64,000 nt of DNA from Deltaproteobacteria bacterium (GTDB taxonomy: Bacteria > Myxococcota > Myxococcia > SLRQ01): positions 98,888-162,887 of the forward strand of contig JARGFU010000016.1 in assembly GCA_029210625.1 (NCBI GenBank), read 5' to 3'. A program made the translations under genes and the position numbers. The notes under the pieces were generated by a model that saw only the letters and a program-made list of their open reading frames with translations, did not search any database and was not told the DNA's origin. Shown one piece after another: positions 16,968 to 26,352 of this stretch (within the stretch, counting starts at the first letter, position 1; every line of letters starts with the position of its first letter).

Positions 16968-17891
16968 ATGACCAACGAGCCCAGCGATCTGACGCCGCCC
17001 GGCGAGGGCGACGAGCAGGAGAAGGCCACCGAGGAGGAGGCTGCGCCCGAAGAGGGCGCGCCCGAGCCCCCCCCGGGGACCTTCGACATGGACCCCGCCC
17101 TGGCCGCCGCCATGGCCGACGCCGACGCCGCCTACGCGAAGCGCAAGGCGGAGGCCTCTGGTGAGGTCTTCGTCGACGAGTCGGACGACGACGAGGGCGA
17201 GGAGATCCCGATCGAGGCCCCCTCCCGGGCGCCGCCGCTGCCCTCCGGGGCCGGCGAGGGCACCATCCGGGCCCTCGCCCAGCTCAAGGAGACGATGGAG
17301 CGGCTCGAGCAGGTCGAGGCCGAGAAGAAGCAGCTGGAAGAGCGGCTGCTGCGGGCCCGCGCCGATCTCGAGAACTACAAGAAGCGGGCGCAGCGAGAGG
17401 TCGAGCAGGAGCGCAAGTTCGCCAACGAGAAGCTCCTCAAGGAGCTCTTCCCGGTCATGGACAACATGGAGCGGGCCATCGACGCCACCGAGAACACCAC
17501 CCTGGAGGCCTACGCCCAGGGGCTCGAGATGGTGGAGAAGAGCTTCATGGACGCGCTGGCCCGCTTCGGCGTCGAGAAGTTCAGCTGTCTGCACGAGCCC
17601 TTCGATCCCGAGCGGATGGAGGCCATGCAGCAGATGGAGTCCGCCGACCACCCTCCGGGGACGGTCGTGATGGAGTACATGAAGGGCTACCTCCTCAAGG
17701 GACGGCTGGTCCGCCCCTCCATGGTGGTGGTCTCCAAGGCCCCGGCCGGCGCTCCGCTTGCGGCGGAAGGCCAGCCGGATCAGGATCAGGGGGGGGCGCC
17801 TTCGACGGATGAGGCGTCCGCTGCAGCAGCCGGGGGTGGCGTCGATGCGGGGACCAGCGACGCTGCGGGCGAGAACGAAGGTGATGGATGA
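16968..17891 (+). CDS. grpE: Nucleotide exchange factor GrpE
   Basis: 307 residues, longer than the usual 170-210 because of an acidic N-terminal extension (about 1-95) and a low-complexity C-terminal tail (about 255-307). The GrpE core is clear: a coiled coil ([20 protein letters not shown]), [22 protein letters not shown], then the beta-domain pattern [20 protein letters not shown] ending in a [21 protein letters not shown] motif. It releases ADP from DnaK. It overlaps dnaK by 4 nt (ATGA), which fits stoichiometric co-translation. Confidence 0.93.
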   Translation: MTNEPSDLTPPGEGDEQEKATEEEAAPEEGAPEPPPGTFDMDPALAAAMADADAAYAKRKAEASGEVFVDESDDDEGEEIPIEAPSRAPPLPSGAGEGTIRALAQLKETMERLEQVEAEKKQLEERLLRARADLENYKKRAQREVEQERKFANEKLLKELFPVMDNMERAIDATENTTLEAYAQGLEMVEKSFMDALARFGVEKFSCLHEPFDPERMEAMQQMESADHPPGTVVMEYMKGYLLKGRLVRPSMVVVSKAPAGAPLAAEGQPDQDQGGAPSTDEASAAAAGGGVDAGTSDAAGENEGDG

Positions 17892-19714
17892 GCAAGGTCA
17901 TCGGGATTGACCTGGGGACGACCAACTCTTGCGTGGCGGTGATCGAGGGCGGGGAGCCCGTCGTGATCCCCAACTCGGAAGGCAGCCGCACCACGCCCTC
18001 CATGGTCGCCTTCACGGAGTCGGACGAGCGCCTGGTGGGGCAGATCGCCAAGCGGCAGGCGGTGACCAACGCCGACAACACGCTCTATGCGGTCAAGCGC
18101 CTCATCGGCCGGAAGTTCGACGAGCCCGAGGTGCAGCGCACCATCGAGCTGGCGCCCTTCGCGATCGTCAGGTCCGACAACGGCGACGCCTGGGTCGAGG
18201 TGCGGGGCGAGAAGATGAGCCCCCAGCAGATCAGCGCGATGATCCTGGGGAAGATGAAGGAGACCGCCCAGGACTACCTGGGAGAGGAGATCACCGAGGC
18301 GGTGGTCACGGTCCCGGCCTACTTCAACGACGCCCAGCGGCAGGCCACCAAGGACGCTGGCAAGATCGCCGGCCTCGACGTCCTGCGGATCATCAACGAG
18401 CCCACCGCGGCGGCGCTGGCCTACGGCCTCGACAAGGAGGCCACCGAGAAGATCGCGGTCTACGACCTGGGCGGCGGCACCTTCGACGTCTCGATCCTCG
18501 AGCTGAACTCCGGGGTCTTCGAGGTCAAGAGCACCAACGGCGACACCTTCCTGGGCGGCGAGGACTTCGACCAGGCCATCGTGACCTGGCTCAACGAGCG
18601 CTTCATGGAGGAGAACTCCGGCAAGGACCTCACCGAGGACCGGATGGCGCTGCAGCGCCTGAAGGAGGCCGCGGAGAAGGCCAAGCACGAGCTCTCCAGC
18701 TCCCACGAGACCGACATCAACCTGCCCTTCATCACCGCCGACCAGACCGGCCCCAAGCACCTGGTGGCCAGCCTCGACCGCGCCACCCTCGAGGGGCTGG
18801 TCGAGCACCTCGTCGAGCGCAGCCTCGAGCCCTGCCAGAGGGCGCTGGCCGACGCCGGCCTGAAGAAGGGGCAGGTCGACCAGGTCCTGCTGGTCGGCGG
18901 CATGACCCGGATGCCCCTGGTGCAGTCCAAGGTCCAGGGCTTCTTCGGCCGCGAGCCCCACAAGGGCATCAACCCCGACGAGGTCGTCGCCATCGGCGCC
19001 TCGGTGCAGGGCGCGGTGCTCAAGGGTGAGGTGAAGGACGTCCTCCTGCTGGACGTGACCCCCCTCTCCCTGGGCGTCGAGACCGCCGGCGGGGTCTTCA
19101 CCAAGATCATCGACCGGAACACCACCATCCCCTGCAAGAAGGCGATGGTCTTCTCCACCGCCCAGGACAACCAGCCGCTGGTCTCGGTGCACGTCCTCCA
19201 GGGCGAGCGCGAGATGGCCGAGGACAACAAGACCCTCGCCCGCTTCGAGCTGGTGGGCATCCCGCCGGCCCCCCGCGGCGTGCCGCAGATCGAGGTCGCC
19301 TTCGACATCGACGCCAACGGCATCGTCCACGTCTCGGCCAAGGACCTGGGCACCGGCAAGCAGCAGTCCATCCGGATCGTCGCCTCCTCCGGCCTCTCCG
19401 AGGCGGAGATCGAGGCGATGGTCACCGCGGCCGCCGAGCACGCCACCTCCGACAAGGGCAAGAAGGAGCTCGCCGACCTGCGCAACAACGCGGACGGGCT
19501 CATCTACACCACCGAGAAGTCCCTCGAGGAGTTCTCCGAGGACCTCTCCGAGGAGGACGTCAACGAGATCCGCGAGGATCTGGCGGCCCTCAAGGAGATG
19601 CTCGGCAAGCCGGACGTCGAGCTCGGCGCCCTCAAGGAGGCCCTCCAGCGCCTGGAGGGCTCGGCCTACCGGATCGCCGAGGCGATGTACGGCGGCGCCG
19701 AGGACGACATCTAA
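17888..19714 (+). CDS. dnaK: Molecular chaperone DnaK (Hsp70)
   Basis: 608 residues. The nucleotide-binding domain starts with [14 protein letters not shown] and includes the phosphate-2 loop [17 protein letters not shown] and the adenosine motif [14 protein letters not shown]. The linker is [13 protein letters not shown], followed by the substrate-binding domain and a helical lid. The C-terminus is shorter than in E. coli and ends GGAEDDI. It works with DnaJ and GrpE in cytosolic protein folding. It is translationally coupled to grpE. Confidence 0.97.
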   Translation: MSKVIGIDLGTTNSCVAVIEGGEPVVIPNSEGSRTTPSMVAFTESDERLVGQIAKRQAVTNADNTLYAVKRLIGRKFDEPEVQRTIELAPFAIVRSDNGDAWVEVRGEKMSPQQISAMILGKMKETAQDYLGEEITEAVVTVPAYFNDAQRQATKDAGKIAGLDVLRIINEPTAAALAYGLDKEATEKIAVYDLGGGTFDVSILELNSGVFEVKSTNGDTFLGGEDFDQAIVTWLNERFMEENSGKDLTEDRMALQRLKEAAEKAKHELSSSHETDINLPFITADQTGPKHLVASLDRATLEGLVEHLVERSLEPCQRALADAGLKKGQVDQVLLVGGMTRMPLVQSKVQGFFGREPHKGINPDEVVAIGASVQGAVLKGEVKDVLLLDVTPLSLGVETAGGVFTKIIDRNTTIPCKKAMVFSTAQDNQPLVSVHVLQGEREMAEDNKTLARFELVGIPPAPRGVPQIEVAFDIDANGIVHVSAKDLGTGKQQSIRIVASSGLSEAEIEAMVTAAAEHATSDKGKKELADLRNNADGLIYTTEKSLEEFSEDLSEEDVNEIREDLAALKEMLGKPDVELGALKEALQRLEGSAYRIAEAMYGGAEDDI

Positions 19715-19763
19715 GGGGCCGGAAACAGGCACCTTTTCGTGGCTCGGGGCGAGCCGGCGGTCG

Positions 19764-19779
19764 GCCCCCCCGGGGGGGC
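19764..19779. terminator. Possible terminator: perfect GC palindrome after dnaK
   Basis: A 16-bp palindrome, gccccccc followed by gggggggc, lies 50 bp after the dnaK stop within the 162-bp gap before dnaJ. It has no loop of its own and is followed by only two T, so termination is possible but unproven; it may uncouple dnaJ expression from hrcA-grpE-dnaK. Confidence 0.3.
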
Positions 19780-19876
19780 TTGATCCCCGCCCGAGCCGCA
19801 TTAGCTTGGGTGGCGAGCCCCTCCTTCGAGCCCCACCCCGCACCCGCCCCCCGGAAGAGAGCGAAGTTCCCCGACG

Positions 19877-20980
19877 ATGAAGCGCGACTACTACGAGGTC
19901 CTGGGGGTGTCGCGCCATGCCGACGCCCGGGAGCTGAAGACCGCCTACCGGAAGCTGGCCCAGAAGTTCCACCCCGACCGCAACCCGGACAACGACGAGG
20001 CCGAGGAGCGCTTCAAGGAGGCGGCCGAGGCCTACGAGGTCCTCTCGGACGCCGACAAGCGGGCCCGCTACGACCAGTTCGGCCACGCCGGGGTCGGCGG
20101 CGCCGGCGGGGACCCCTTCGCCGGCTTCCGTGGCGGGGGCTTCGGCTCGGTGAGCGACATCTTCGGGGACATCTTCGGCGACATCTTCGGGGGCCGCGGC
20201 GGCCGGGGCCGGGGCGCCGACCTGCGCTACAACCTCGAGCTCACCTTCGAGGAGGCCGCCTTCGGCACCGAGAAGGACATCGTGGTCCCCCGCCACCTGC
20301 GCTGCGAGACCTGCGGCGGCGGAGGGGCCAAGCCCGGCACCCGCCCGGAGCGCTGCGGCACCTGCGGCGGCGCCGGTGAGGTCCGCTTCTCCCAGGGCTT
20401 CTTCGCGGTGAGCCGCCCCTGCCCCCAGTGCGAGGGCCGGGGCGAGGTGATCTCCGATCCCTGCGACGACTGCGGCGGCAAGGGCCTGCGGGTGAAGGAG
20501 AGCAAGCTCAACGTGAAGATCCCCGCGGGCGTCGACTCCGGCACCCGCCTGAAGCTCTCGGGCGAGGGTGAGTCGGGGCTCGGCGGGAATCCCCCGGGCG
20601 ACCTCTTCGTGGTCTGCCGGGTCAAGGAGCACCCGATCTTCATCCGGGACGACTCCGAGGTCCTCTGCGAGCTGCCCATCACCTTCCCCCAGGCGGCCCT
20701 CGGCGACGAGATCCAGGTGCCCACCCTCGACGGGAAGGTGAAGATGCGCATCCCCGAGGGCACCCAGACCGGCAAGGTCTTCCGCCTCAAGGGCAAGGGG
20801 ATCCCCCGCCTCGGCGGCAACGGGCGGGGCGATCAGCACGTCCGGATCGTGGTGGAGACGCCCAGCGGCCTCGACGCCAAGCAGCGGGAGCTGCTCGAGC
20901 AGTTCGCGGCGGCGAGTGGGGAAGAGGTGAGTCCGCAGGCGAGGTCCTTCTTCGAGAAGGTCAAGGACCTGTTCGACTAG
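19877..20980 (+). CDS. dnaJ: Chaperone protein DnaJ
   Basis: 367 residues. The J-domain (about 3-68) contains the HPD motif (KFHPDRNP) that stimulates DnaK ATPase. It is followed by a Gly/Phe-rich region ([20 protein letters not shown]), a zinc-binding domain with four CxxCxGxG repeats ([32 protein letters not shown]), and C-terminal client-binding beta domains. All features of a type I DnaJ are present. It lies 162 bp after dnaK on the same strand. Confidence 0.96.
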   Translation: MKRDYYEVLGVSRHADARELKTAYRKLAQKFHPDRNPDNDEAEERFKEAAEAYEVLSDADKRARYDQFGHAGVGGAGGDPFAGFRGGGFGSVSDIFGDIFGDIFGGRGGRGRGADLRYNLELTFEEAAFGTEKDIVVPRHLRCETCGGGGAKPGTRPERCGTCGGAGEVRFSQGFFAVSRPCPQCEGRGEVISDPCDDCGGKGLRVKESKLNVKIPAGVDSGTRLKLSGEGESGLGGNPPGDLFVVCRVKEHPIFIRDDSEVLCELPITFPQAALGDEIQVPTLDGKVKMRIPEGTQTGKVFRLKGKGIPRLGGNGRGDQHVRIVVETPSGLDAKQRELLEQFAAASGEEVSPQARSFFEKVKDLFD

Positions 20981-21007
20981 GCCCCCGGGGCGCCCTGCGC
21001 CCCCGCC

Positions 21008-21116
21008 GTACACGTACACGTACACGTCCACGTACACGGGGTCTCCTCGGTTCCCGTCGACGTCGCCTTCTACCCCGGGAAAGGCCGTGTACGAGTACGT
21101 GGACGTGGACGTGCAC
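21008..21116. repeat. GTNNAC hexamer arrays as large inverted repeat
   Basis: The left arm (21008-21037) is five hexamers: gtacac three times, gtccac, gtacac. The right arm (21087-21116) is five more: gtgtac, gagtac, gtggac twice, gtgcac. Both are followed by ggg and are in inverse orientation, so a 30-bp imperfect stem with a 49-nt loop can form. It lies in the 222-bp gap between dnaJ and the LpoA-like gene. It reads as alternating Val/His/Tyr/Asp if translated, but no start signal makes it a plausible gene. Confidence 0.8.
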
Positions 21117-21144
21117 GGGGAAGCTCAGTGAGCCCCGGCGGTTG

Positions 21145-21178
21145 TAGCTGACGGCTGATAGCTGATAGCTGACAGCTT
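21145..21178. repeat. AGCT-core heptamer tandem repeat (five units)
   Basis: The units are tagctga, cggctga, tagctga, tagctga and a partial cagctt. They share the AGCT/GGCT core and 7-bp period with the arrays at 6886, 38761 and 39443. It sits 25 bp upstream of the start codon of the next gene, so it is in its leader or promoter region. Confidence 0.75.
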
Positions 21179-21202
21179 CGACTCGAAAGACCGGAGTCCC
21201 TC

Positions 21203-23329
21203 ATGAAGCGCCTCGCCTACCTCCTCCCCCTCCTCTTCCTCCTGCCCGCCTGCCCCAAGCGGGTCGTCGTCGTGGATGGAGTCGAGGTCCCCTACGAGGA
21301 GGCGGCCGGCAGGGCCTACGCCTCGGCGATGCAGAAGGTCGAGCAGAAGGGGGGCGCCGAGGGGATCGAGGCCCTGCGGGACTACATCGAGCACTACCCC
21401 GAGGCCGACGAGACGGACGCGGCCTACTTCCACCTCGCCCGGCTCTACCGGGAGGGGGGGGACGACGCCGCGGCCCGGGGGGCGCTCTCGACCCTGCTGG
21501 AGCGGCACCCCTTCTCGGACTTCACCGCCACCGCCCAGCTGATGCTGGGCGAGATGCACCTCGAGGCCGAGCAGTACAACGACGCGATGCAGATCCTGAA
21601 GCCCGCCTACAAGAAGCTCGACGGGGCGGGGCAGCAGCGGGCGGCCCGGGCCCTCTCCGAGGCGGCGGTCGGCGTCCAGGACTGGCAGGGCGCGGTGGCC
21701 TGGCTCGCCGAGCTGAAGAAGCACGCCCGGGACGACGCCGAGAAGGAGCGCATCGACGCGATGCTCCTCGACCTGGTCGACGGCAAGCTCCCGGCGGTGG
21801 GCCTGGCTCAGCTGCGGGCCGACCTCGACGAGGACTCCCCGGTGATGCCGATGGTGGTGATGAAGCTCGCCCTGGTGCAGGTGCACCTGCGCGACTACCG
21901 CCGGGCCTACGAGCTGCTGGGGATCTACCTGCGCGAGCACCCCGAGGGGCCCCACGCCGAGCGGGCCCGGGCCCTCTCGAGCCGGATCGAGAAGCTCGCC
22001 CAGGTCAGCCCCCTCACGGTGGGCCTCGTCCTCCCCCTCTCGGGCACCTACAAGCCCTTCGGTGAGGACGTCCTCAAGGGCATCGGCATGGCCCTCGACG
22101 TCGAGGTGGAGGGCGAGAAGGGCAAGAAGAAGGACCAGAAGAAGGGCGAGGCGGCTCCCCGCAAGTCGCCGGTGCGGCTGGTCATCAGGGACTCCAAGGG
22201 CGACCCCGACGAGGCCGCCCGGCAGATCGAGGCCCTGGTGATGGAGGAGCGGGCCGTGGCCGTGATCGGGCCCCTGCTCCAGTCCACCGCGGTCAGCGCC
22301 GCGGTGAAGGCCGAGGAGCTGGGCCTGCCGCTGATCGCGCTCTCCCGGGCCGAGGGCCTCACCGAGCTGGGCTCCTGGATCTTCCGCAACGCCGTCACCG
22401 ATCAGGCTCAGGCCAGGGGGCTGGTGGAGTTCGCCGCCGATCAGCTCGGCGCCAGGACCTTCGGCATCCTCTGGCCGAAGAAGCCCTACGGCGAGGCCCT
22501 GGCCCGCCACTTCTGGGACGCCGTCGAGGCGAGGGGCCTCGAGGTGCGGGCCGCCGAGATCTACGAGCACGACCAGACCACCTTCAAGGAGCCCATCAAG
22601 AGGATGGTCGGCCGCTACTACCTCTCCTACCGGGAGGAGTACCGCCGCGAGAAGGACAAGATCGAGTGGACGGTGAAGGACGAGTACAAGAAGCGCAAGG
22701 CCCTCGAGGCCCTGCGCGACGGTCTCGAGCCGGTCGCCGACTTCGACGTCCTCTTCGTGCCCGACGACTACAAGACCATCGGGCTGATCGCTCCGGCCCT
22801 GGCCGCCGAGGACATCATCACCAACGTCTGCGACGCGCGGGACCTCGAGCGGATCAAGAAGACCGTCGACAAGAAGGAGCTGCCCCTGGTGAGGCTGATG
22901 GGGCCGAACGCCTGGAACAACCAGGCCCTGGTCGAGCGGGGTGGGAAGTACGTCCACTGCTCGGTGCTGATCGACGGCTTCTTCTCGGACAGCAAGCGCC
23001 TCGAGACCCGCAACTTCGTCGACGCCTACCAGCGGACCTACGAGACCGAGAAGAAGCCCGGCTACCTCGTGGCCCACGGCTACGACACCGCGCGGATCGT
23101 CCGGCAGATCATCGAGGGCGCCTCGCCCCAGACCCGGGCCGCCTTCCGCGAGACCCTCCTCTCCGTGAAGGCCTTCCCCGGGGCCACCGGCGACATCGAC
23201 GTGCGGGCCTCCGGCGAGCTGGAGAAGCGCCTCTTCATCCTGACCGTGGACCGCGACGGCATCCACGAGTGGGAGGCCGAGGGCGCCGCCGGCGACGTGC
23301 CGGCGGAGGCGGACAAGAAGGCCAAGTAG
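21203..23329 (+). CDS. TPR and type 1 periplasmic-binding-fold lipoprotein (LpoA/ABC-receptor-like)
   Basis: 708 residues. The lipoprotein signal peptide ends LFLLPAC. Residues about 35-270 are TPR-like helical repeats (HYPEADETDAAYFHLARLYR). Residues about 275-690 form a periplasmic binding protein type 1 fold (VGLVLPLSGTYKPFGEDVLKGIGMAL ... AVIGPLLQSTAVSAA ... YLVAHGYDTARIVRQII), the fold of branched-chain amino-acid receptors and of LpoA, the lipoprotein activator of penicillin-binding protein PBP1a. A Lys-rich insert lies at about 305-325. The TPR plus PBP1 arrangement favours an LpoA-like envelope role over solute uptake, and no ABC transporter genes are adjacent. Confidence 0.82.
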   Translation: MKRLAYLLPLLFLLPACPKRVVVVDGVEVPYEEAAGRAYASAMQKVEQKGGAEGIEALRDYIEHYPEADETDAAYFHLARLYREGGDDAAARGALSTLLERHPFSDFTATAQLMLGEMHLEAEQYNDAMQILKPAYKKLDGAGQQRAARALSEAAVGVQDWQGAVAWLAELKKHARDDAEKERIDAMLLDLVDGKLPAVGLAQLRADLDEDSPVMPMVVMKLALVQVHLRDYRRAYELLGIYLREHPEGPHAERARALSSRIEKLAQVSPLTVGLVLPLSGTYKPFGEDVLKGIGMALDVEVEGEKGKKKDQKKGEAAPRKSPVRLVIRDSKGDPDEAARQIEALVMEERAVAVIGPLLQSTAVSAAVKAEELGLPLIALSRAEGLTELGSWIFRNAVTDQAQARGLVEFAADQLGARTFGILWPKKPYGEALARHFWDAVEARGLEVRAAEIYEHDQTTFKEPIKRMVGRYYLSYREEYRREKDKIEWTVKDEYKKRKALEALRDGLEPVADFDVLFVPDDYKTIGLIAPALAAEDIITNVCDARDLERIKKTVDKKELPLVRLMGPNAWNNQALVERGGKYVHCSVLIDGFFSDSKRLETRNFVDAYQRTYETEKKPGYLVAHGYDTARIVRQIIEGASPQTRAAFRETLLSVKAFPGATGDIDVRASGELEKRLFILTVDRDGIHEWEAEGAAGDVPAEADKKAK

Positions 23330-23357
23330 CGCCCTTCGCGCGCGAGCCCGCCCGACC

Positions 23358-25484
23358 CTAGAAGCGCCAGCCCGCGCCGCCCGAGACGAGCACCGACATC
23401 TGCTGGAAGCGCTGCAGGTTCAGCAGGTAGTTCTCGTAGCCGCCCTCCACGAAGAGGAGGAGGCCGCCGAGGCGCACCTCGATCCCGAAGGCGCCGCGGG
23501 GGGCGAGGGCGGGGTTCGAGAAGGAGAGGCCGGCCAGGAGGTAGGGGTGCACCGGCCCCAGGGCGAAGGGGGTGAGCCGCGCCTCGAGGCGCAGGATCGC
23601 CGGGCTCGAGGACAGCAGGGTCACCTGCGGCGCGATGATCGCGTTGCGGCCCCAGCCCAGGGTCAGGCCCCAGCCGATCCCCCCGTCGTAGACGAGGTCG
23701 TAGTCGACCCGGGCCTGCAGGTAGAAGTCCTCGGAGATCTTCGCGAAGAGCGAGGGGCCGCTCTTCACCGGAGGCTCGGGGGCCTCCACCACCGCCGGGG
23801 CCTCGGGCCCGGGGGCCGGAGGCGGGGCAGCCGTCGAGGTGACCTCGGCCTCCAGCGGCCGGAAGAGCTCGTTCGCCGCCTCCTCCAGGAGGTCGAGGAC
23901 CGGCTCGAGGGTGTCCTCGAGCTTCACCGTGCGAGAGAGGCGGCTGACGACCTGGGTGTTCTCCACGTCGAGGAGCACCAGGTTGAAGACGATGGTGGAG
24001 CCGAGGCGGGAGAGGTCGGCGTAGGCGGCGTGGCGGGCGCCCAGCGCGCCGCCGAGCTCGGCCAGGCAGCTGGTGTCCGACTCGCAGCCCAGCAGCTGCT
24101 TCTGCCCCTCGAGGCCGAGCATGGCCTGGATGTCCGAGGGGCCGATGACCTTGTTCTTGCCGCCCTGACCCAGGTGGGTCTGGAGGATCCCCGAGATGGT
24201 CTCGGCGTCGGCGGGCTCGACCCCGTTGGTGCGCAGCATGCCGAGGTAGGCGATCTGCCGGGGCTCGCTGGCGGTGGCCCCGGCCGGCAGGAGCGCGACG
24301 ATCAGCAGGGCCAGCCACCCGCGGCGGGGCAGGGCGAAGAGGGCGACGAGGAGGAGGGCCAGCCCCACCTCGGCGCCCGCGCCGCTGGCGCAGTCCTGGG
24401 CGTTGTAGCGCGAGGGCAGCCGGGGGCCCTCGTACTCCATCGTGATCACCTCGGTGGCGCCGCCCCCCCGATCGATGCCGCCGTAGAGCAGGATGTTGCC
24501 CCACTGGCGGTCGGAGGCGAAGGCTGCCCCCCACACGGGCGGGGCCGCCGAGTCGATCGTGTGCCACTCCCAGCCGTCCCACTCCCAGATGCCGGCCATC
24601 CCCGGGCCCTCGCCGGTCTCGAAGTCCCGACCGCCGGTGAGCACCAGCCGCCCCCGGGCGGGATCGACCGCGAGCACGGCGTCGCGCCGGGCCGGGGGGG
24701 CGTCGCCGGAGACCCCGTAGTCGTTCCAGCAGGTGTCGGTCAGGCCCCAGGTGTAGGTGTAGAGGGTGCCGTCCTGGTTCACCGTGCCCGCCACGATCAG
24801 CTCCTCGCGGTAGGGGTCGTAGGCGGCGGCGGAGCCGTAGGCGTCCGGCGGCGTCTCACAGTCGGTGGGGGGCGGGCTCTCGATCCAGTCCGAGCCACTC
24901 CAGAACCAGAGATCGTGGAGCTGGTCACCCGCGGCGTTCATGCCGCCGTAGAGGCCGATCCGCTGACGCTTGGTGTCGTAGAACATCACCGCCCCGCCCC
25001 GGGCCTCGGGGGACGGCTGCATGGTGTGGTCGGTCCAGCCAGCGAGGTCCCGGATGAAGAAGCTGGCCGTGGGCTCGTTCGTCAGCCCGAAGCCCCCGAA
25101 GACCAGGAGGGTTCCGTCCTCCTCGTGGTAGGCCGCGGCCGCGGCGTAGCGGTCCGGCGCCGCGCTCGAGCTGGTGAAGGTGGTCCAGGCCTCGTCGACC
25201 ACCCACTGGCCCTCGGAGTCCGTCTCGGCGGTGCGCTGCCAGCGATGGGTCTGGCTGCTGGCGTTTCCCGTGGCGTCCGCCTCGGTGCCGCCGATGAGGA
25301 AGAGCCCGCTGGGCGCCCCCGCGGCGCCCTCGCTCAGGGCCGAGGCGTCCACCAGGATGGCGTGGTAGGGCGTGGTGGGCGCCGTGTCCTGGGCATCCAG
25401 GTTGAACCAGCGGGCCTCCGCGTTCGACACGCAGCCGGAGAGCAGCAGGCCCCCCAGAGCGACTCCGACGATGGATGCTCTCAT
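23358..25484 (-). CDS. Kelch-like lipoprotein fused through a MYXO-CTERM-like segment to an outer-membrane protein
   Basis: 708 residues in one uninterrupted frame. The signal peptide ends LLLSGC (lipobox). Residues about 40-350 hold Kelch-type motifs (LLVFGGFG, IGLYGGMN, LVLTGGRDF, ILLYGGID), probably a beta-propeller. Residues 365-388 look like a MYXO-CTERM sorting tail: Cys, a Gly/Ala/Leu helix, then RR. Without a stop or start codon, a second hydrophobic segment follows (about 389-404, ending AGATASEP) that looks like another protein's signal peptide. Residues 405-540 resemble a myxobacterial TolB/CsgG-like N-terminal domain (QKQLLGCESDTSCLAELGGALG); after a Pro-rich linker the last 130 residues resemble an outer-membrane beta barrel. 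Confidence 0.78.
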   Translation of the reverse strand: MRASIVGVALGGLLLSGCVSNAEARWFNLDAQDTAPTTPYHAILVDASALSEGAAGAPSGLFLIGGTEADATGNASSQTHRWQRTAETDSEGQWVVDEAWTTFTSSSAAPDRYAAAAAYHEEDGTLLVFGGFGLTNEPTASFFIRDLAGWTDHTMQPSPEARGGAVMFYDTKRQRIGLYGGMNAAGDQLHDLWFWSGSDWIESPPPTDCETPPDAYGSAAAYDPYREELIVAGTVNQDGTLYTYTWGLTDTCWNDYGVSGDAPPARRDAVLAVDPARGRLVLTGGRDFETGEGPGMAGIWEWDGWEWHTIDSAAPPVWGAAFASDRQWGNILLYGGIDRGGGATEVITMEYEGPRLPSRYNAQDCASGAGAEVGLALLLVALFALPRRGWLALLIVALLPAGATASEPRQIAYLGMLRTNGVEPADAETISGILQTHLGQGGKNKVIGPSDIQAMLGLEGQKQLLGCESDTSCLAELGGALGARHAAYADLSRLGSTIVFNLVLLDVENTQVVSRLSRTVKLEDTLEPVLDLLEEAANELFRPLEAEVTSTAAPPPAPGPEAPAVVEAPEPPVKSGPSLFAKISEDFYLQARVDYDLVYDGGIGWGLTLGWGRNAIIAPQVTLLSSSPAILRLEARLTPFALGPVHPYLLAGLSFSNPALAPRGAFGIEVRLGGLLLFVEGGYENYLLNLQRFQQMSVLVSGGAGWRF

Positions 25485-25515
25485 GGCCGAGAGGTCTATC
25501 AGAGGGAGGCGGTCG

Positions 25516-26352
25516 TCAGAAGCTGGCCATCTCGATGGCGAAGATGATCGGCTGCTGCCCGCCGAGCTCGCCGGTGATCGGGAAGGTCACGTGGGCGGAG
25601 GGAGAGAAGCGGCCGATCTCGAAGCGCAGGCCCGCCGAGATCGTGAGCAGGTGCCCCCGGCTGTCCTCGGGGAGGCCGATCGCGCCGTCGGCGCCGGCCA
25701 GCTCGACGAGGGTCCACATCCCCTTGAAGGCCTTCGCCGCGAAGAGCAGGCCGTAGTGGAGGGCCATCACCGCCGGACGATCGTCGATGGGCAGGATCCC
25801 GCTGCCGCCGACCTCGAGGTCGATGGCGAAGGGATCGAGGTCGAAGGCCAGGCCCAGATCGAGGCGCACCGCCGCGGCGCCGGGGCTCCAGCGCTCGGAC
25901 CGGTAGAAGCTCACCGGCCGCAGCGAGGCCGAGCGCATGGAGGCGGCCTCGGCCCCGAGCCCGGGCGCGGTGGGGACGCGGCCGCGCAGGGCCGCGCCGT
26001 AGCGGAAGCCCCCGTCGAGGCCCATCTGCACGTACCGGCTGCCCCGGGCGCCGATGGCGAGGTTGCCGAGCACCGGCTGGGCCACCGAGCCGCTCGGGCC
26101 GGCGTAGCCGAAGGGGAGCTCGGCGACGAAGGCGATCTCCTCGGCGATGCGCAGGTCGATCCCCACCGGGAGGACCAGCCCGTTGTCCGAGCCGAGGCGG
26201 GCGAAGGAGGTGCCCAGGGAGAAGACGTTGGCCGGGGTCAGGTCGGTGAGGTGCAGGGGGCGGGGCCCCACCGCCTGGGCCGCCGCGCTCGCGGGCGCGA
26301 GGGCCAGCCCGGCGAGGACGAGGAGGGCGAGGATCGGTCGGCGCACGCTCAC
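25516..26352 (-). CDS. Exported outer-membrane beta-barrel protein
   Basis: 278 residues. The start chosen is GTG at 26352, whose last two bases begin the stop of the upstream isomerase gene (GTGA overlap). It gives a clean signal peptide (RRPILALLVLAGLALAPASAAAQA). The mature protein alternates hydrophobic and polar residues in strand-sized blocks separated by short turns and ends in an aromatic residue (AIEMASF), as outer-membrane barrels do. It resembles the transporter-like barrels common in myxobacteria; the substrate is unknown. Confidence 0.75.
   Translation of the reverse strand: MSVRRPILALLVLAGLALAPASAAAQAVGPRPLHLTDLTPANVFSLGTSFARLGSDNGLVLPVGIDLRIAEEIAFVAELPFGYAGPSGSVAQPVLGNLAIGARGSRYVQMGLDGGFRYGAALRGRVPTAPGLGAEAASMRSASLRPVSFYRSERWSPGAAAVRLDLGLAFDLDPFAIDLEVGGSGILPIDDRPAVMALHYGLLFAAKAFKGMWTLVELAGADGAIGLPEDSRGHLLTISAGLRFEIGRFSPSAHVTFPITGELGGQQPIIFAIEMASF

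Noticed and set aside
16941..16970. Sigma32-like promoter before grpE (CCTGAAA, 15 nt, CCCCGATG)
   Set aside because: The supposed -10 includes the grpE start codon, so transcripts would lack the start; grpE is more simply expressed from the hrcA promoter.
17786..21037. Long minus-strand open frame opposite dnaK and dnaJ, starting in the hexamer repeat
   Set aside because: dnaK and dnaJ are unmistakable on the plus strand; the antisense frame has no domain.
21008..21116. Hexamer repeats as a gene for a Val/His-rich peptide
   Set aside because: There is no ribosome-binding site, both strands give similar low-complexity peptides, and the structure is palindromic.
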